A DNA stretch of 60,000 nt from Cryptomeria japonica (lineage: Eukaryota; Streptophyta; Pinopsida; Cupressales; Cupressaceae): the NCBI RefSeq assembly GCF_030272615.1, contig NC_081413.1:563706010-563766009 (forward strand), in the 5' to 3' direction. This document shows positions 45,295 to 56,460 of the stretch, one piece after another. Below the pieces are notes generated by a model that was not told where the DNA came from, did no database searches, and saw nothing but the letters and a program-made list of their open reading frames with translations. Position 1 is the first letter of the stretch. Every line of letters begins with the position of its first letter. Made by a program: the position numbers and the translations under genes.

Positions 45295-46257
45295 CTACAT
45301 GTATGACTTGTAACACTTCCTCATGTATGGCTCGCTCATGTATGGTAAAGGTCGTATGACTGGACTCCCCTTGCGTACAAACTCTTCAACTTGCTTCTTT
45401 GTACGATGTTCTTGTTTGTACGATATGTTTTCGTACGAGTTGGTGACCTCAACTTGTTTCTCTATACGGTGTTTGTGTTCGTACGATATGTTTCCATATG
45501 GCTTGGCGACCTCCTCAACTTGTTTCTCCATACAGTGTTCTTGTTCGTACAATATGTTTACGTATGGATTGGTGACCTCATGTACGTACGACTTTGCTTC
45601 CTCCCTCGGTCGTACAATGTATGGATGGTGATACTCGTATAGTGTGTTCATCTTTTTTCTGTATGGTGTCCTAACAAACTTCCCCTCATGAGTTTCACTG
45701 TGCCAAGTCTCCACTATGTACGGACCTAAGTGCAACCCGAACGAATCTGTTCCTTCCATGTACAACCAAGTCTTCACCATGTACGAATTCCTTTGTGCCT
45801 TACATGGTTTATCTACATCCTCGTACAGGTCTCTATGTGCATTGTTGGGATCCTGGCATATTTCCTTCAATTGTTGCACGGATTTGTCGCCCATGCTTCC
45901 TTCATATAGTGTGCTCAACTTCAATGCGTACAGTTCCTTCAAATTTACTTCCCCCCTTTGTTCGATTCTTGTACATAGCTCATGTGCGGTCCTTTCCTCA
46001 AGCCTGTAGGGCTCCCCAATGTTGCTTTGGCCCATGTGCGGGCTCACGTACAAATTTCCCTTCCCTCGTTCATAGGGCTCACCTCCACTCCCATACAACT
46101 TCCTCCAACTTCTCTTCAGCTTCTCATACGACCTGACCCTCAAGCCTATCCCTATACATAATGTTCGGACTTGGCCAGTGTATGGACTTTGCACTTCCTC
46201 AATTTCGCTGATCCATAGCATGTTGCAATTGGGTTGGAAGATTTTGTAGTCCTCCAT
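45295..46257 (-). pseudogene. Element C tail ORF with 21-22-residue repeats
   Basis: An open 320-codon frame that starts MEDYKIFQ, the block that follows the protease in A and B (MEDYEMFQ), so it is the continuation of gag-pro. After it the similarity to A and B ends: no FKIF or MYGKEIVVP block is found. Near the C-terminus three repeats follow (EVTNPYVNILYEQEHCMEKQ, EVAKPYGNISYEHKHRIEKQ, EVTNSYENISYKQEHRTKKQ), encoded by 63-66-bp DNA repeats rich in GTACGA. The rest is Tyr/Glu-rich with no domain I know. The frame is open, but the upstream protease is broken, so it is probably not a functional product. Confidence 0.55.
45400..45595 (-). repeat. 63-66-bp repeat with CGTACGA/ATATGTTT core
   Basis: The anchor RATATGTTT starts at 45422, 45485 and 45551, followed each time by a GTGACCTC or GCGACCTC block. 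One copy has TTCGTACAA (45544-45552), an exact match to the TNCGTACAA site of SBP/SPL factors. Confidence 0.8.
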
Positions 46258-46439
46258 CTGTCGGTGAAATAATCTGTTCAGAGAACTTGTTTCATCCTCC
46301 TAGCAATCCTCAAGTTGTCTTACCCCTTCGTCATTTCATTCCATCCTCTTCCTTCCTTCCTTTGTATTCCACTCTCCATCTTCGGATTCCAAGTTTGAAG
46401 TTGCCAATTCTTCACTCACCGCTTGATTCCTCAGTTTGA

Positions 46440-46775
46440 TGATGCTTCCTTCCCTTACTCTCGATGGAGAGTGTGTTCCGCTTCCAACTGTGATCTGCCT
46501 TCGTAGTTATTAACCACCCTCTCTCAAGGAGAGCCTCTTACACCTCTAATTGGATGATGATGAAATCCAAGAAGAAGGGTTGTGTGCCAATTGTTACTTT
46601 CTGTGCCATCAAAGTCCCCAATGGCTTAATGCCATGTTGGTTGGCACCCATGAAGTTGAACGTTGGTATCTAGAGTGTAGGTTTTCCAAGGCTCTTTCAA
46701 GTTTTCTTTGGGAGTATGTTAACTCCGAAGCCTCCATTGACAATGGTGTTTGTTAATTTTATTCCCATAATTTCC
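46440..46775 (-). pseudogene. Retropepsin remnant of element C, active-site Asp changed
   Basis: In pieces: IVNGGFGVNILP (B: IVDGGSGVNVLP), then NFMGANQHGIKPLGTLMAQ, VTIGTQPFFLDFIIIQLE, LLERGWLITTKADHSW and NTLSIE. The catalytic Asp is Asn (codon at 46736-46738) and the following Ser is Phe. Frameshifts and stops add to the damage. Colinear with B's protease. Confidence 0.7.
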
Positions 46776-47080
46776 ATTTCCACGATGGCTGGCTTCCTGC
46801 CAATGCTCACCGTCAGCAACATCTGGTCACTCACCTCGTTCCCTTCACATGGAGGTCTCTTCAGTGTTTTCTCTTGTGGCTTGTTCTATTTGTGATGACT
46901 AAAGTTTTCGTCACCGACCATTTTGGTAATTGCCATTCCCAATTGCGGCATAGTTTGAAGAAGATTTATCACCTTGATGGGTACGATTTATTGTAACACT
47001 TGTCGAACTATGTTCTTCTTTGACTCCGATCGCAATGACGTACTTGCCGTTCCATTGGAGGTTATTCATTCCTTCACCAT
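46776..47080 (-). pseudogene. Element C gag-protease linker
   Basis: Minus-strand frame with Asn/Gly-rich sequence comparable to the NDNNNGSR linker of B. It runs into the B insertion site at 47080; the rest of gag resumes at 52595. Confidence 0.45.
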
Positions 47081-47341
47081 TGTTGGCGGCATTATTGTAC
47101 ACGGGAATAAGGCTAGTTAATTATGTGTAATTGTTTTTGTTAGTTGGCAACCAAGGGGTGGCAGTTGCGGTGCGACGGTTGGCGCTCGCACCCCCTCGGT
47201 ACCCTTATATACTTGAGAATGTAACTTGTGACACACACTTAGGATGAATAGAATAACAACTCTTTTACTTGTTTGATATCTATGGCGTATTTTAGCATCA
47301 CGTGCTTTATGTCTTAAGCTATTCGCAAGAAAGGGCAAACA
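47081..47341 (+). repeat. 5' LTR of element B
   Basis: 261 bp; about 10 visible differences from the 3' LTR (for example CTTGAGAATG/CTTCGGAATG), so older than A by LTR divergence. TATA-like CTTATATAC near 47203. Confidence 0.92.
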
Positions 47342-47359
47342 TTTGGTGCCGTTGCCTAG
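47342..47359 (+). promoter_or_regulatory. Primer-binding site of element B
   Basis: TTTGGTGCCGTTGCCTAG directly after the LTR; closer than A to the Athila-type TGGCGCCGTTGCC site. Confidence 0.75.
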
Positions 47360-47449
47360 ATGTACTCGGGAACGGAAGACGCGGATGGCGCACAGACACA
47401 ATGGGCCTACCCGTTGGTGAGGTAAACCCAGAGGCCAATGATGCGCGAA

Positions 47450-47769
47450 CAAAACTGTACACAGCAGAAGACAACGCAACGAGAGAATTCTCAATTCTGC
47501 TCTAGGTAGCCATCTAGACCTACATCCGACGAGAGGCGACAAAGGCGGAAATCCCACTAAGTGCCATGTGGACAGCGTTGGAGGTGAGCTCGACAGTAAA
47601 TCGGTTGATGAACCATCTCCCTCGGTTACTTGCATAGGCATCGCTAGCACAACAAGCTCGCCTGGAGGAGATTGCCCAGGAAGAGCGACGCCAACAAATC
47701 CTTCAACAGTACGAAGATAGCAGCCGACGGGTAGCGGAACGGGATGGCGCTAGGCCAGGAGGGAATTGA
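47450..47769 (+). pseudogene. N-terminal ORF of element B
   Basis: Frame with MWTALEVSSTVNRLMNHLPR and AQQARLEEIAQEERRQQILQ: an amphipathic, coiled-coil-prone stretch with two or three TAG stops. Probably the first part of gag or a separate leader ORF. Element A lacks it. Confidence 0.45.
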
Positions 47770-47889
47770 AACTTGAACTTTCTATATTCAAATAAAAATG
47801 TCATTGACACGAGTTGTATCTGACGAAATGAATTAATAAAGACGTGTTTTGATTTATGTATTGTGAGTTATGGAAATGTGCGGCAATTA

Positions 47890-48757
47890 ATGCCCAACCT
47901 ATTGAATAAAGATAGAAATAAAAAAGCAGAAACGGACGAGTGGGAGGCCGCGTAGAGGGCCTTGATTCTGGAGCAGCGAGTAGAACGGAGACGGAGGCTG
48001 AGGCAACTTGCCGAAGGACGACCTGTCGAAGGGTGGCCCGAAGGGAACCACGGAGGTGTCACGGAGGGTGTAGAAGTCGAGGGAAATTTCTACGCGTCGC
48101 CAGAACACCGTAGGGCGCAGAGCCACGAAGAGTTTCTGGAGGAAACAAGGTTACGGCGAAATCTAGTCGAGGAGACTTGGGATTAGTTTAGAAACTTATT
48201 CCTTACACCACGGAGTGAGGATCACCAAGGAGAGAAAGGAGTGGGCACGGTAGAGAACGAGGGGGAGGGCAACCGTACGGCTGTAGGTGCGACTCATGGC
48301 AAGCAGAACACTGTACCCCCAGTCACCCACGCAGGACACACCACGGGTGCTGGAGGGAGCGACGCAGGCGCACAGACGCAGCCATAGCCACCTCCAGGAA
48401 GACGACCCCCCTCGATGGCAGGCAAACAGAAGTTGCTTAAATTCAAGGGGATGGCAACGATGACCCCGTACGACACTGTCGTACATGTGAGACAATATGG
48501 TCGGCCAACGGGGTAGTTGACAAAGCGGATTGGGTGGTGCAGTTCCCTGCCACCCTGAGAGGAGTAGCCATTGATTGGTACTCGGATGTGGACAAAACAA
48601 AGGTGGGAACATGGGATGACCTTCAAAAAGCTTTTGAGAAGGAGTTTCGACTCCTTCGAGATGATAATGAGATCGTGGTGGAGATACTAAGCACAGAGCA
48701 GGGAAAGCACGAAACAGTGCGAACATACTAAGCACAGAGCAGGGAAAGCACGAAACA
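47890..48757 (+). pseudogene. Gag N-terminal half of element B, broken
   Basis: Matches A's gag from MPNLLNKDRNKK to FRLLRDDNEIVVEI. Stops near 47953, 48184 and 48388 and a frameshift near 48455 (KLLKFKG) interrupt it. A 41-bp tandem duplication at 48687-48768 shifts the frame again. Confidence 0.8.
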
Positions 48758-48768
48758 GTGCGAACATA
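48687..48768. repeat. 41-bp tandem duplication in B gag
   Basis: CTAAGCACAGAGCAGGGAAA starts at 48687 and 48728. It is absent from A, so it arose in this copy. Confidence 0.95.
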
Positions 48769-51016
48769 CAGCCGACGATTAAGAGAATTACTGGGGAAGA
48801 TGGAGAACCAGCTGGTTGACGGACTAAAGAAGAAATGGTTCGTGGAAGGGTTGCGGTCATCCCTGCGGAGGAAGATGAAAATTGTATCGCCCACTTCATA
48901 CGATGACGCATACAACCACGCGATGGATTTGGAAAGTGAAGACAAAACATCGCGGAAGAAAAAGGACAAGTCCTTTGGAGAAGAGGAGTTCTCAGGAGAA
49001 AGAAGCAGCGACGAATCATCAAGTAAGAAGGTGCGAGCTCTTCAAAAGGGTATGCACCGTATGTTGAAGGAATTTAGCACGAGCAAAAACGAAGACGTGT
49101 GGTGCACTGATTGTAAGGAAGAAGGCCACACAAAAGGCACCTGCCCGAAGAAGGCCTTTTGTGAGATTTGCCAAGTGATGGGACACTCCATCAAGGAATG
49201 CCCATACAACATGAAAACCCTAAGTACGCAAATGAGCCAAGTGTTGTTCACGGAGCAGGCCACAACATCCGCACCAGCGGGTACGACCCAACAAACCAAC
49301 ACAATGGCATCATCTGGAGGTTAACGAGACAACAGATGCGGCGGCGGAAGGAATAGCAACGATAACAATAACGGAAGCCGTATCCAATATGACGCCAAGG
49401 GCCAGCCAATAATTCAATGTCGGGCCTACAACCGATGGGGGCACTTCGCTCGGGAGTGCCAGAATACTGAAACCCCTCAGAGCCTGTGTAGATGGTGTGG
49501 CCCCGGTGATCATGATGACACACATTGCCCTGAGCAGGGGGTGAATCTGCTCAATATTGAAAAGAGGGGCGAAGAAAAAGAAGTGCTGGCAATCAATCGC
49601 GCGCAGGCGAAGAAGGTAACCTATCTCGACCCCCGCACAGAGAAGGAGAGACTGTGGGAGGCGAAGGCCTATATTGAACGTGAGATGACGGCCGAACGAC
49701 GGGACGAGGTGGCGAGTACATCATCCCGTACGGAAGCTGAAAATAACATCATTGGGCAAGTGCTGTAGATGAAAGTACCTACAAGGGTAAAGGACCTTCT
49801 AGAAACAATGCCACAATTAAGAACCGCCATTTTTAGTTCCATACAAACCACTGCGCAGGCACCTTTGCGTGCCACACGAGCGGAAATTTCGGTCAACCCC
49901 TCGGTTGACCCAATATTGTTGGCCTTAAATAGTGGTCAACATCCTACTGTAGTAGAGATGGGAATTCTCGGGGCTATCCTCAAGGACACCATCGTGGACG
50001 GAGGTTCGGGGGTGAATGTACTGCCAGAGGATACGTGGAAGAAGTTGGGGAAGCCAACAGTATGGCCACCCATGTTCAACTTGGTAGGTGCAGACCAACA
50101 CGACATCAAGCCACTCGACACCCTGATGGCCCAATTGGTCACCATTGGCACGCAACCCTTCATACTAGATTTTGTGGTAATCCCACTCAAGAAGAAGGGG
50201 TACGACGCTATCTTAGGCAAAGGGTGGCTGGTTACAGCAAAGGTGAACCACGATTGGAAAAAGAACACCCTTTCTATGGAGAAAGGGGGGCGGAAGTACA
50301 CCATTGATCTGAGGACCCAGGTTGTTGGCGAGGAACTGGCATCATCTTCGGAATCGGAGGGTGAAGGAAAAGGCGACCTAAGGGACGAAGGATGGGGCTG
50401 CAGGGAGCCCAAAGACGAAGGGATTCTCAAACTAGGAGAGTGCTCCAAGGATGAGATAGGGTCATTGAATGGGCTCTTCCATTGGCAGATGGAGGATTAT
50501 GAAATGTTCCAGAGCTACAGGCTCGAAGTAGAGGAACCAGAGCAAGTAACTGAGGAGATGTACCTGCCAAAATACAAAGAATATTGGAAGGGAGATGCCC
50601 CAAACCTCGGTGACGTAGATAAACCCAAGATCATTCGCATCGGCAACGATTGGAACCCTGTGTGGAAGGCCGCAGCCTTCAAAATCTTTATTATTCTTCT
50701 TCTTCTTATGTACGGGAAGGAGATTGTGGTCCCTCTAGAATTTGTGGTTCCAGGTCTTCGGATGGCCATTGAAAATAGACTTGCCACCAACGGATCCAAA
50801 TTGAAACCCTACCACGCGAAGCGCGCAAGGGACCTGAGAGGCCGAAAGGACACCCGAGAGGCTGGAGGGGGACCTGAGAGGATGGAAGGGGACTTGAGAG
50901 GCCGGGCAGGCGACTTGAGGGGCACGAGACCAATGTGGGAGACTCTTGGGCGAGGAAAACCGAGAAGGATGAAGGGCGATCCCAGAGATAGGGGACCCAA
51001 GCCGACGACTCTCTAG
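48758..51016 (+). pseudogene. Gag C-terminus, zinc knuckles and retropepsin of element B (one frame, two stops)
   Basis: A single frame from MRTYSRRLRELLGK to the Arg-rich tail, broken only by TAA at 49322 and TAG at 49766. Knuckles at 49103-49144 (CTDCKEEGHTKGTC), 49160-49201 (CEICQVMGHSIKEC), 49419-49460 (CRAYNRWGHFAREC, second Cys is Tyr) and 49487-49528 (CRWCGPGDHDDTHC). The retropepsin has its catalytic Asp at 49997-49999 in IVDGGSGVNVLP and the second half YDAILGKGWL. Then MEDYEMF, AAFKIF, the CTT-rich deletion junction (50687-50715), MYGKEIVVPLEFVVPGLRMA and DLRG-type repeats. Gag and protease thus share one frame and all of RT-RNase H-integrase is missing. The 49769-51016 part is open for 415 codons. 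Confidence 0.85.
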
Positions 51017-51062
51017 ACAACTAAATTGGGAAATTGCAAAAATAAAAAACAAAAAAAAAAAA

Positions 51063-51350
51063 AGTACGGCCGTATGGGTCCGTACGACAGTTGACCGTAC
51101 GACTGGAAAAAAAAAACCGTGCGGTCCGTACGAGAAATAAAAAAAAGAAAAGAAAAGAAGAAGGCGCACGATGGTGGGGGCCACCGTACGGTGGTCCACC
51201 GGCGGTGGGACCACTGTGCGGTGGACCACCAATGGCGGAACCACCAAACGGTGGGACCACCGTGCGGTGGAACCACCAAACAGTGGGACCACCGACAGTG
51301 GGACCACCGACAGTGGGACCACCGTTCGGTGGATACTAGCGTGGGTGGAC
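51063..51350 (+). repeat. GTACGG-rich and CCACCG/CGGTGG palindrome region of element B
   Basis: CCGTACG/CGTACGA words at 51065-51135, then from 51171 a run of CCACCG...CGGTGG units 15-20 bp apart, including the perfect palindrome CCACCGTACGGTGG (51181-51194). Same position as in A. Confidence 0.8.
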
Positions 51351-51502
51351 ACCCGCACATAAAAGCCCTGCATAAGTCTGCACACGCAAAGGAGAAGAAA
51401 TAAAAACCCCGCACCACGCATCCCACACACGAAGAAAGACATGTAGCCCACGCTAAGCAAAAAACGGACGAAAAGAAAAAAAGGAGAGACGAGCATAGCA
51501 AC

Positions 51503-51600
51503 GATGCCCCTCGACCCTGCTGGGGCGCTGCCCCAAACCCCGCGGGGGCGTTGCCCCTCGAACCTGCTGGGGGCACTGCCCCCAGACCCCCAGTTTATTT
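51503..51600 (+). repeat. GC-rich GGGGCGCTGCCCC repeat of element B
   Basis: Three to four units such as GGGGCGCTGCCCC, GGGGCGTTGCCCC and GGGGGCACTGCCCCC. It ends in CCCCCAGTTTATTTTTGAGC, as in A. Confidence 0.85.
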
Positions 51601-51689
51601 TTGAGCTACAGTACACTTGTTGGAGTTGGGTGAAGGGCATTAGAGATGTCACTGCAAGTGTTGTGGTTGTCCGTACTGTGAGAAGGAAG

Positions 51690-52250
51690 CTTGAAGCTAA
51701 GCATTGGTGAGGGGAGACATTGCAGGTCCGCGCAGTTGTATGACACCAGGGAGTTATTCAGTTCAGTTATTAGCCTTTGGGGAGTGTGACGGAGGATTTG
51801 AGGTGTCTCATAGCCTATGTGACAGAGGGTTGTGGCCACCTCCAGGCAGAAATGGTACGCTTTCAGGAACTTGGAGTATGTCTCGGTTGGACGTGAGGGT
51901 GCCTTGGTGGATGCATAGAGGGCTCGGGAGGAGTTGACCACCAGGTTGGAGGCAGTAGTAGCGTGAGACTTAGCTCAGCGTACCCAGGAGTTGGATGCCG
52001 CGAGGGCAGCGCAGGTGGCTATCAAGGACAAATTGGCTAGGGAGACAGTATCATTTGAGTAGCAGTTGGTGGAGGCTAAGACTGAAAAGCGTGTTTTGCA
52101 GACAAGTTTGGTTTAGGCACAGGAGGACTGTGATGTCAAAGGAAGCAATAATGGTGAAATCCGCACTTGAGCATCAGATGGTAGCAAAAAAGGGTTTTCA
52201 GGCGAGGACACAGCAAGTGTATAAGTTCAGGGCTCAACTGGCGTCAGCAG
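51690..52250 (+). pseudogene. Decayed coiled-coil 3' ORF of element B
   Basis: Colinear with A 35215-35840 (EELTTRLEAVVA, TQELDAARAAQ, IKDKLARETVSFE, QLVEAKTEKRVLQ), with shared TAG stops, for example after SFE and LV. Sharing of stops means the ORF was already dead in the common ancestor or that Gln codons mutated in parallel. Confidence 0.5.
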
Positions 52251-52310
52251 TTCTCTACCTTGGTTTTGTTTAATGTCATCTCTATTTTGTTAGTCGCCTG
52301 GAGACAACTT

Positions 52311-52330
52311 TTCTTTTTGGTGGGGGATGA
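52311..52330 (+). promoter_or_regulatory. Polypurine tract of element B
   Basis: TTCTTTTTGGTGGGGGATGA just before the 3' LTR. Confidence 0.8.
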
Positions 52331-52589
52331 TGTTGGCGGCATTATTGTACACGGGAATAAGGCTAGTTAATTATGTGTAATTGTTTTTGTTAGTTGGCAA
52401 CCGAGGGGTGGCAGTTGCGGTGCGATGGTTGGTGCTCGCACCCCCTCGGTACCCTTATATACTTCGGAATGTAACTTGTAACACACACTTAGGATGAATA
52501 GAATAACAACTCTTTTACTTGTTTGATATCTATGGTGTATTTCTGCATCACGTGCTTTGTCTTAAGCTATTCACTCGAAAGGGCAAACA
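52331..52589 (+). repeat. 3' LTR of element B
   Basis: 259 bp, TGTTGGCGGC to GGGCAAACA, followed by the ACCAT duplication. Confidence 0.92.
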
Positions 52590-52594
52590 ACCAT

Positions 52595-53916
52595 CACTTG
52601 TTCTACTTCTGCTCTAGCTTCTTGAAGTCTTTCCTTCTCTGTACATCGGTCTAGGTACACTGCCTTCTTCGTCTGTGCTCTCGTGATTGCCAAAATTGCC
52701 TCGTCTTGTTCCTCTATGTCCAAATATTAATACCCTTTTGCTTCGAGCAATCGGTCTTCCTCTTCCATTGGGAGGATGCTTTGTTTTCGCTCTCAATGTC
52801 CATCGCCCGATTGTAAGCATCGGTGTATGAGGACTGAGGCACTACTTTCATCTTCTTGCGCAATGAGGGTATCAATCCTTGAATGAACCACCACCTCTTC
52901 ACCTCGTCAGCTAGTTTGTTCTCCATCTTGTTCAACAATTTTTTGAGCCTACGATTGTATGCCCATAGTTCTCATTCTTCCCTTGCCTGGTGTTGTAAAT
53001 TTCTGCAAGAATCTCATTGTTATCTCTCAATAGTTTAAATTCTTCTTGAAATGCCTTATTTAGTTCAGTCCATCCTGCCTTGTGCTTACCCTCTAGGTTT
53101 GTATACCATTTGATGGCAATTCTTTATAGGGTGGCAGCGAATGCCTTCAACTAGTAATCCTGGTCCTCTTGACCATTCGCCTCCCATATTGTTATGCAGG
53201 TCTTGCAATCGCATATTGGATCTTTTGATCTATGCCTTGTAAATTTAGGGAGCTTCTGCTTCTCCCGAGTGTTTATCATTGTTTCCACTCGGAAGGTACC
53301 ATGTGTATTCAACCAGATTGGACCGTCTTGCTCTCGTCCGTGTTTCTGTGTCTCTCTTGCACTCTCAGCGATGCACGAGCTCTCTATGCGTTCACCTTTT
53401 GTGCCTTCTACACCTTGGTCACCTTCTTCGTTTCTATACTCTCTTCTCCCTGGAGTCTTTGGCTCAGGCCCCCTATTCTCAATTCCTTGGCGAGGGGCAA
53501 GTTCGTGCAAATTAGTTTCTCGCTTCCTTACTCCCTTGTGTGTTGGACCTGAGTGGACTGTTCCGATCGCTACAGTCCGGTGCTTTCCCTGCACACTCGG
53601 CCACACACGCATCCTCTAGACATCCACCTCTAGCATCCCCAACACTTTGGGTACTTCCAGGTGTGCCAGACTTGGGTGGATTGTTCCGACCGCTACGTTC
53701 CAGTGCTTTCCTTGCACTCTCAACCTCGTGCACGTCCTCTACTCGTCCACCTCCAACGTCCCAACACTCTCAATACTTCCAAGCTTTGACTTGTCCCTGT
53801 GCTTCCTCCAGTCGAGGGTCAGCGGATCACCTAATCGCTTGGTCTTGACCACCTTGTGGCCTCTTCTCACCTTTATTGGGGTCTATGGGCATGAGTCACT
53901 CAAGACTAACCCAATT
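52595..53916 (-). pseudogene. Gag of element C (N-terminal and central parts)
   Basis: Minus-strand fragments match A and B in order: at 53612-53151 an acidic linker then KQKLPKFTRHRSKDP and CKTCITIWEANG; near 53050 WYTNLEG, FQEEFKLLRDNNEIL; at 52938-52714 MENKLADEVKRWWFIQGLIP, SLRKKMKVV and YTDAYNRAMDIESENK; and a charged piece to 52614. The N-terminal part (53733-53512) repeats a short Ala/Lys/Ser block with SGRNNPPKSG and SDRNSPLRSN. Several frameshifts. The continuation lies at 47080, across element B. Confidence 0.75.
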
Positions 53917-53921
53917 TCTTT

Positions 53922-53939
53922 TAAGGCAATGATGCTAAA
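53922..53939 (-). promoter_or_regulatory. Primer-binding site of element C
   Basis: The minus strand reads TTTAGCATCATTGCCTTA after the LTR end AATAAACA; a diverged form of the A and B sites. Confidence 0.6.
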
Positions 53940-54288
53940 TGTTTATTGCTATTTTTGATAAATCAAATACAAGGAATTATAATATAAACGACAATGCATG
54001 CTAGAAACAACAGTAAAATGTATCTTTATTCCCACATGAAATTATTACAGAGAAGAACACCAGAGATGGTTGGCCAATGATTACAATTACTCCGACTATA
54101 CCATACTACTTCCCTTGGCGGCACACAACATATTTAAAGGACCGAATGGTTGCCGAGAGAAACACAACCATCAACCAACCGACACATTAACTACCCGAGA
54201 GTGACAACCCACTTAATACATACAATTAATACATTGGTAGATAACAAATATTATCAAATATAATAGTAGGCATTTTATGCCGACTACA
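53940..54288 (-). repeat. 5' LTR of element C, 349 bp
   Basis: Minus strand from TGTAGTCGGCATAAAATGCC to AATAAACA. Its first about 150 bp match 44743-44598. It interrupts LINE coding sequence (FLGVPLFNG) at 54289. Confidence 0.8.
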
Positions 54289-56460
54289 ACCATTGAATAA
54301 AGGAACTCCCAGAAATGTGCCCGAGATATTTCCAATCTCATAACCCAAAATGGTTGGAATCCTTCGTTGGGTTGAGATGTTCATATTGAAGAAAAATATG
54401 CTTGATTTCTCACTATTTATATGATGTCCTGAAGCCAAACAATATTGATCTAGTAGATGTTTGATGTTTGCTGCCTCTTTTATTGTTGATTGCCATATAG
54501 AAGTGTGTCGTCAGCGAAAAGATGGTGGGAAAAAGAGGGGACATAAGGGATAGCTCTGATTCCTGTCTAGATATTGTTTGTACATAATGTAGCTATCCTG
54601 TGAACTAGAACATCAACCATTAGTACAAAAAGGAAGGGGACAAAGGGTCCCCTTGGTGCAAACCCCTTGCGCCTTGAAAGAAACCATAGGTGTAGCCGTT
54701 TATTATTACTGAGTACCTTGGTGTAGAGATGCAACCGAAAACCCAATCCATCCATTCCTTGCAAAAGCCAAACTTTCGCAAAACTTATAACAAGAAATGC
54801 CATTGAACATGATCATACACTTTACTAATATCCAATTTAAGAATCATAGCTTTCAAGTTATTCTTCTTTATAGAATGCAAAACTTCGTGGGCAATGATGA
54901 CACCATCAACGATGTTTCTGTTTGGGAAGAATCCACTCTGTTCTTGGGAGATCACCTTGGGTAGTATAACTTTAAGTTTATTGGCCATGACTTTGTTGAT
55001 TATCTTATATACGATATTTGCAGAGATAAATTGGCTGAAAATATGCAAAGGATCTACAGTCTTTCTTTTTCATTATTAGGGCAATATTGGTGTTGTTCAT
55101 CTCTTTTAATACCACTCTCCTTCTTGGTTTCCTCCACAACCCCAAAAATTTCTTGGGCCACGCAATCTCAACATCTTTGAAAAACCAGAGTAGTGTATCC
55201 GTCCGGGCCCGGGGCTTTCTCCGCTCCAAGTTGAAAGGTGGCAACCTTCACCTCATCAAGAGTAACAGAGGTAGTGAGGAAGGAATTGTCTGCATCCGTT
55301 ATTAGGTGTGGTATGTCATTGATGAAATCACAATTTACTTATTCAGATTTATCTTCTCTATCGAGAAGGTGAACAAAGAACCTCATGCTCTCCTTTTCAA
55401 TAGCCACCTTCTTAGAGAGGGGATGCCTGCTAGTATCTAAAATTTGACATTCAGTTCTAGCTTCTTCTCACCATAGTGGAATTGTGAAAGAAAGTGGTAT
55501 TTCGATCGCCTTCTTTGAGTCAATCCTCTCTAGATTTGGACCTCCAATAATATTCTTCCCTTGCCAAAACTCTATTGTATTCTGCGAACAATTCTTTTTC
55601 CCTGTTGAATTTTGTCTATGACATACCACTTTGTATCACAAAGCCATGGAGCACCTGTATTTCCTCCTCGATTCTCTGTTTCTCATGGAATATATTTGTA
55701 AAAGCGTTCTTATTCCATTCTTTCAATTTCTCCTCTAGTGCTTGTAACCTCTTATAGAAGATGAACATTTTTGTTGCTTTAATGCTCTTGGATTTTTCCC
55801 ACCATGCCTTCATGATTTTGATTAACCCAGGCCAACGAATCCACATTTTATTGAATTTGAACTGGCATTTAATTGGTTTCTGCTACTCAATCAAATTTAG
55901 CTCCATGTGGAAGTGATCGGAGATCTGGATAGCTTTAATCGTTGTACTTGGATGAATATCAGTGTTTGCCCAAATATTTGTGATTAAGAAATGATCCAAT
56001 CTCCGTGGTATGTTGGAAAAACCTTTCCTTTGGTTTGTCCATGTGAACCTCCCATTGGATGGTATGATATCAATTAAGCTGCTATTTCTGACAGAATTTG
56101 AAAAATCAGCTTGATCTTGTCCCAGTCTACCCAGACCTCCGCTCTTATCACTTGGATAGAGGACCACAATAAAATTGCCCCCAAGGATGACCTTCTCATC
56201 ATCATCCTATAGGTTTCTTCTTATCGTCTCCTAGAAATTCTGTTTTTCTTCGTTCTTCACCGGTCCATATGTATTGTACAACATGAAGTGTAGATTAGAG
56301 CCACAATTGTTAACCAATGCCTTTGTCCAATTTGTCCCAGTTTGAATTAATTGTATAGCAAATTTATTAGTCTTTCACATGACCCAAAGACCACCTGATA
56401 CCTGGATTGCATCTGTAGCTTCATCGGACCACCCATAATAGTAAGTTTGATTTTTGGCAC
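54289..56460 (-). pseudogene. LINE (L1-type) ORF2: endonuclease and reverse transcriptase
   Basis: Minus strand, 5' to 3': SGGLWVM, LYNTYGPV, GGNFIVVLYPSDKSGG (normally GDFN), FTWTNQRKG..IPRRLDHFL, then SDHFHMEL with SDH at 55913-55921, which closes the APE-type endonuclease. A linker rich in Lys and Glu follows, then RT blocks VISQEQSGFFPNRNIVDGVI and MILKLDISKVYDHVQW, GFAPRGPFVPFLFVLMVD and FADD (54508-54519) in LFADDTLLYG. Many stops and frameshifts. Element C interrupts the RT at FLGVPLFNG; the rest is not in the window. The N-terminal part of the endonuclease is missing. Confidence 0.85.

Larger units (their letters stand above)
47081..52589 (+). mobile_element. Element B: gag-pro LTR element without pol, 5509 bp, TSD ACCAT
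   Basis: LTRs 47081-47341 (261 bp) and 52331-52589 (259 bp) begin TGTTGGCGGC and end AAACA. ACCAT at 47076-47080 and 52590-52594 is the TSD, inside the gag of C. Layout matches A but is more complete: primer-binding site, N-terminal ORF, gag, four zinc knuckles, protease with active-site Asp, pol-deletion junction, Arg-rich tail, GTACGG and CCACCG repeats, GC-rich repeat, coiled-coil ORF, polypurine tract. Confidence 0.93.
44598..54288 (-). mobile_element. Element C: older relative of A and B, split by B
   Basis: Full span from truncated 3' LTR to 5' LTR, with B (47081-52589) inside. Without B it is about 4.2 kb. It has gag, a dead protease, a repetitive tail and no RT, RNase H or integrase. 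Same polypurine tract and GC-rich repeat as A and B but different LTR sequence, so it is a separate subfamily. Confidence 0.8.

Noticed and set aside
54289-54293. ACCAT beside the C 5' LTR taken as proof of the same TSD as B
   Set aside because: The other end of C is truncated, so no pair exists; the identity with B's TSD is probably coincidence.
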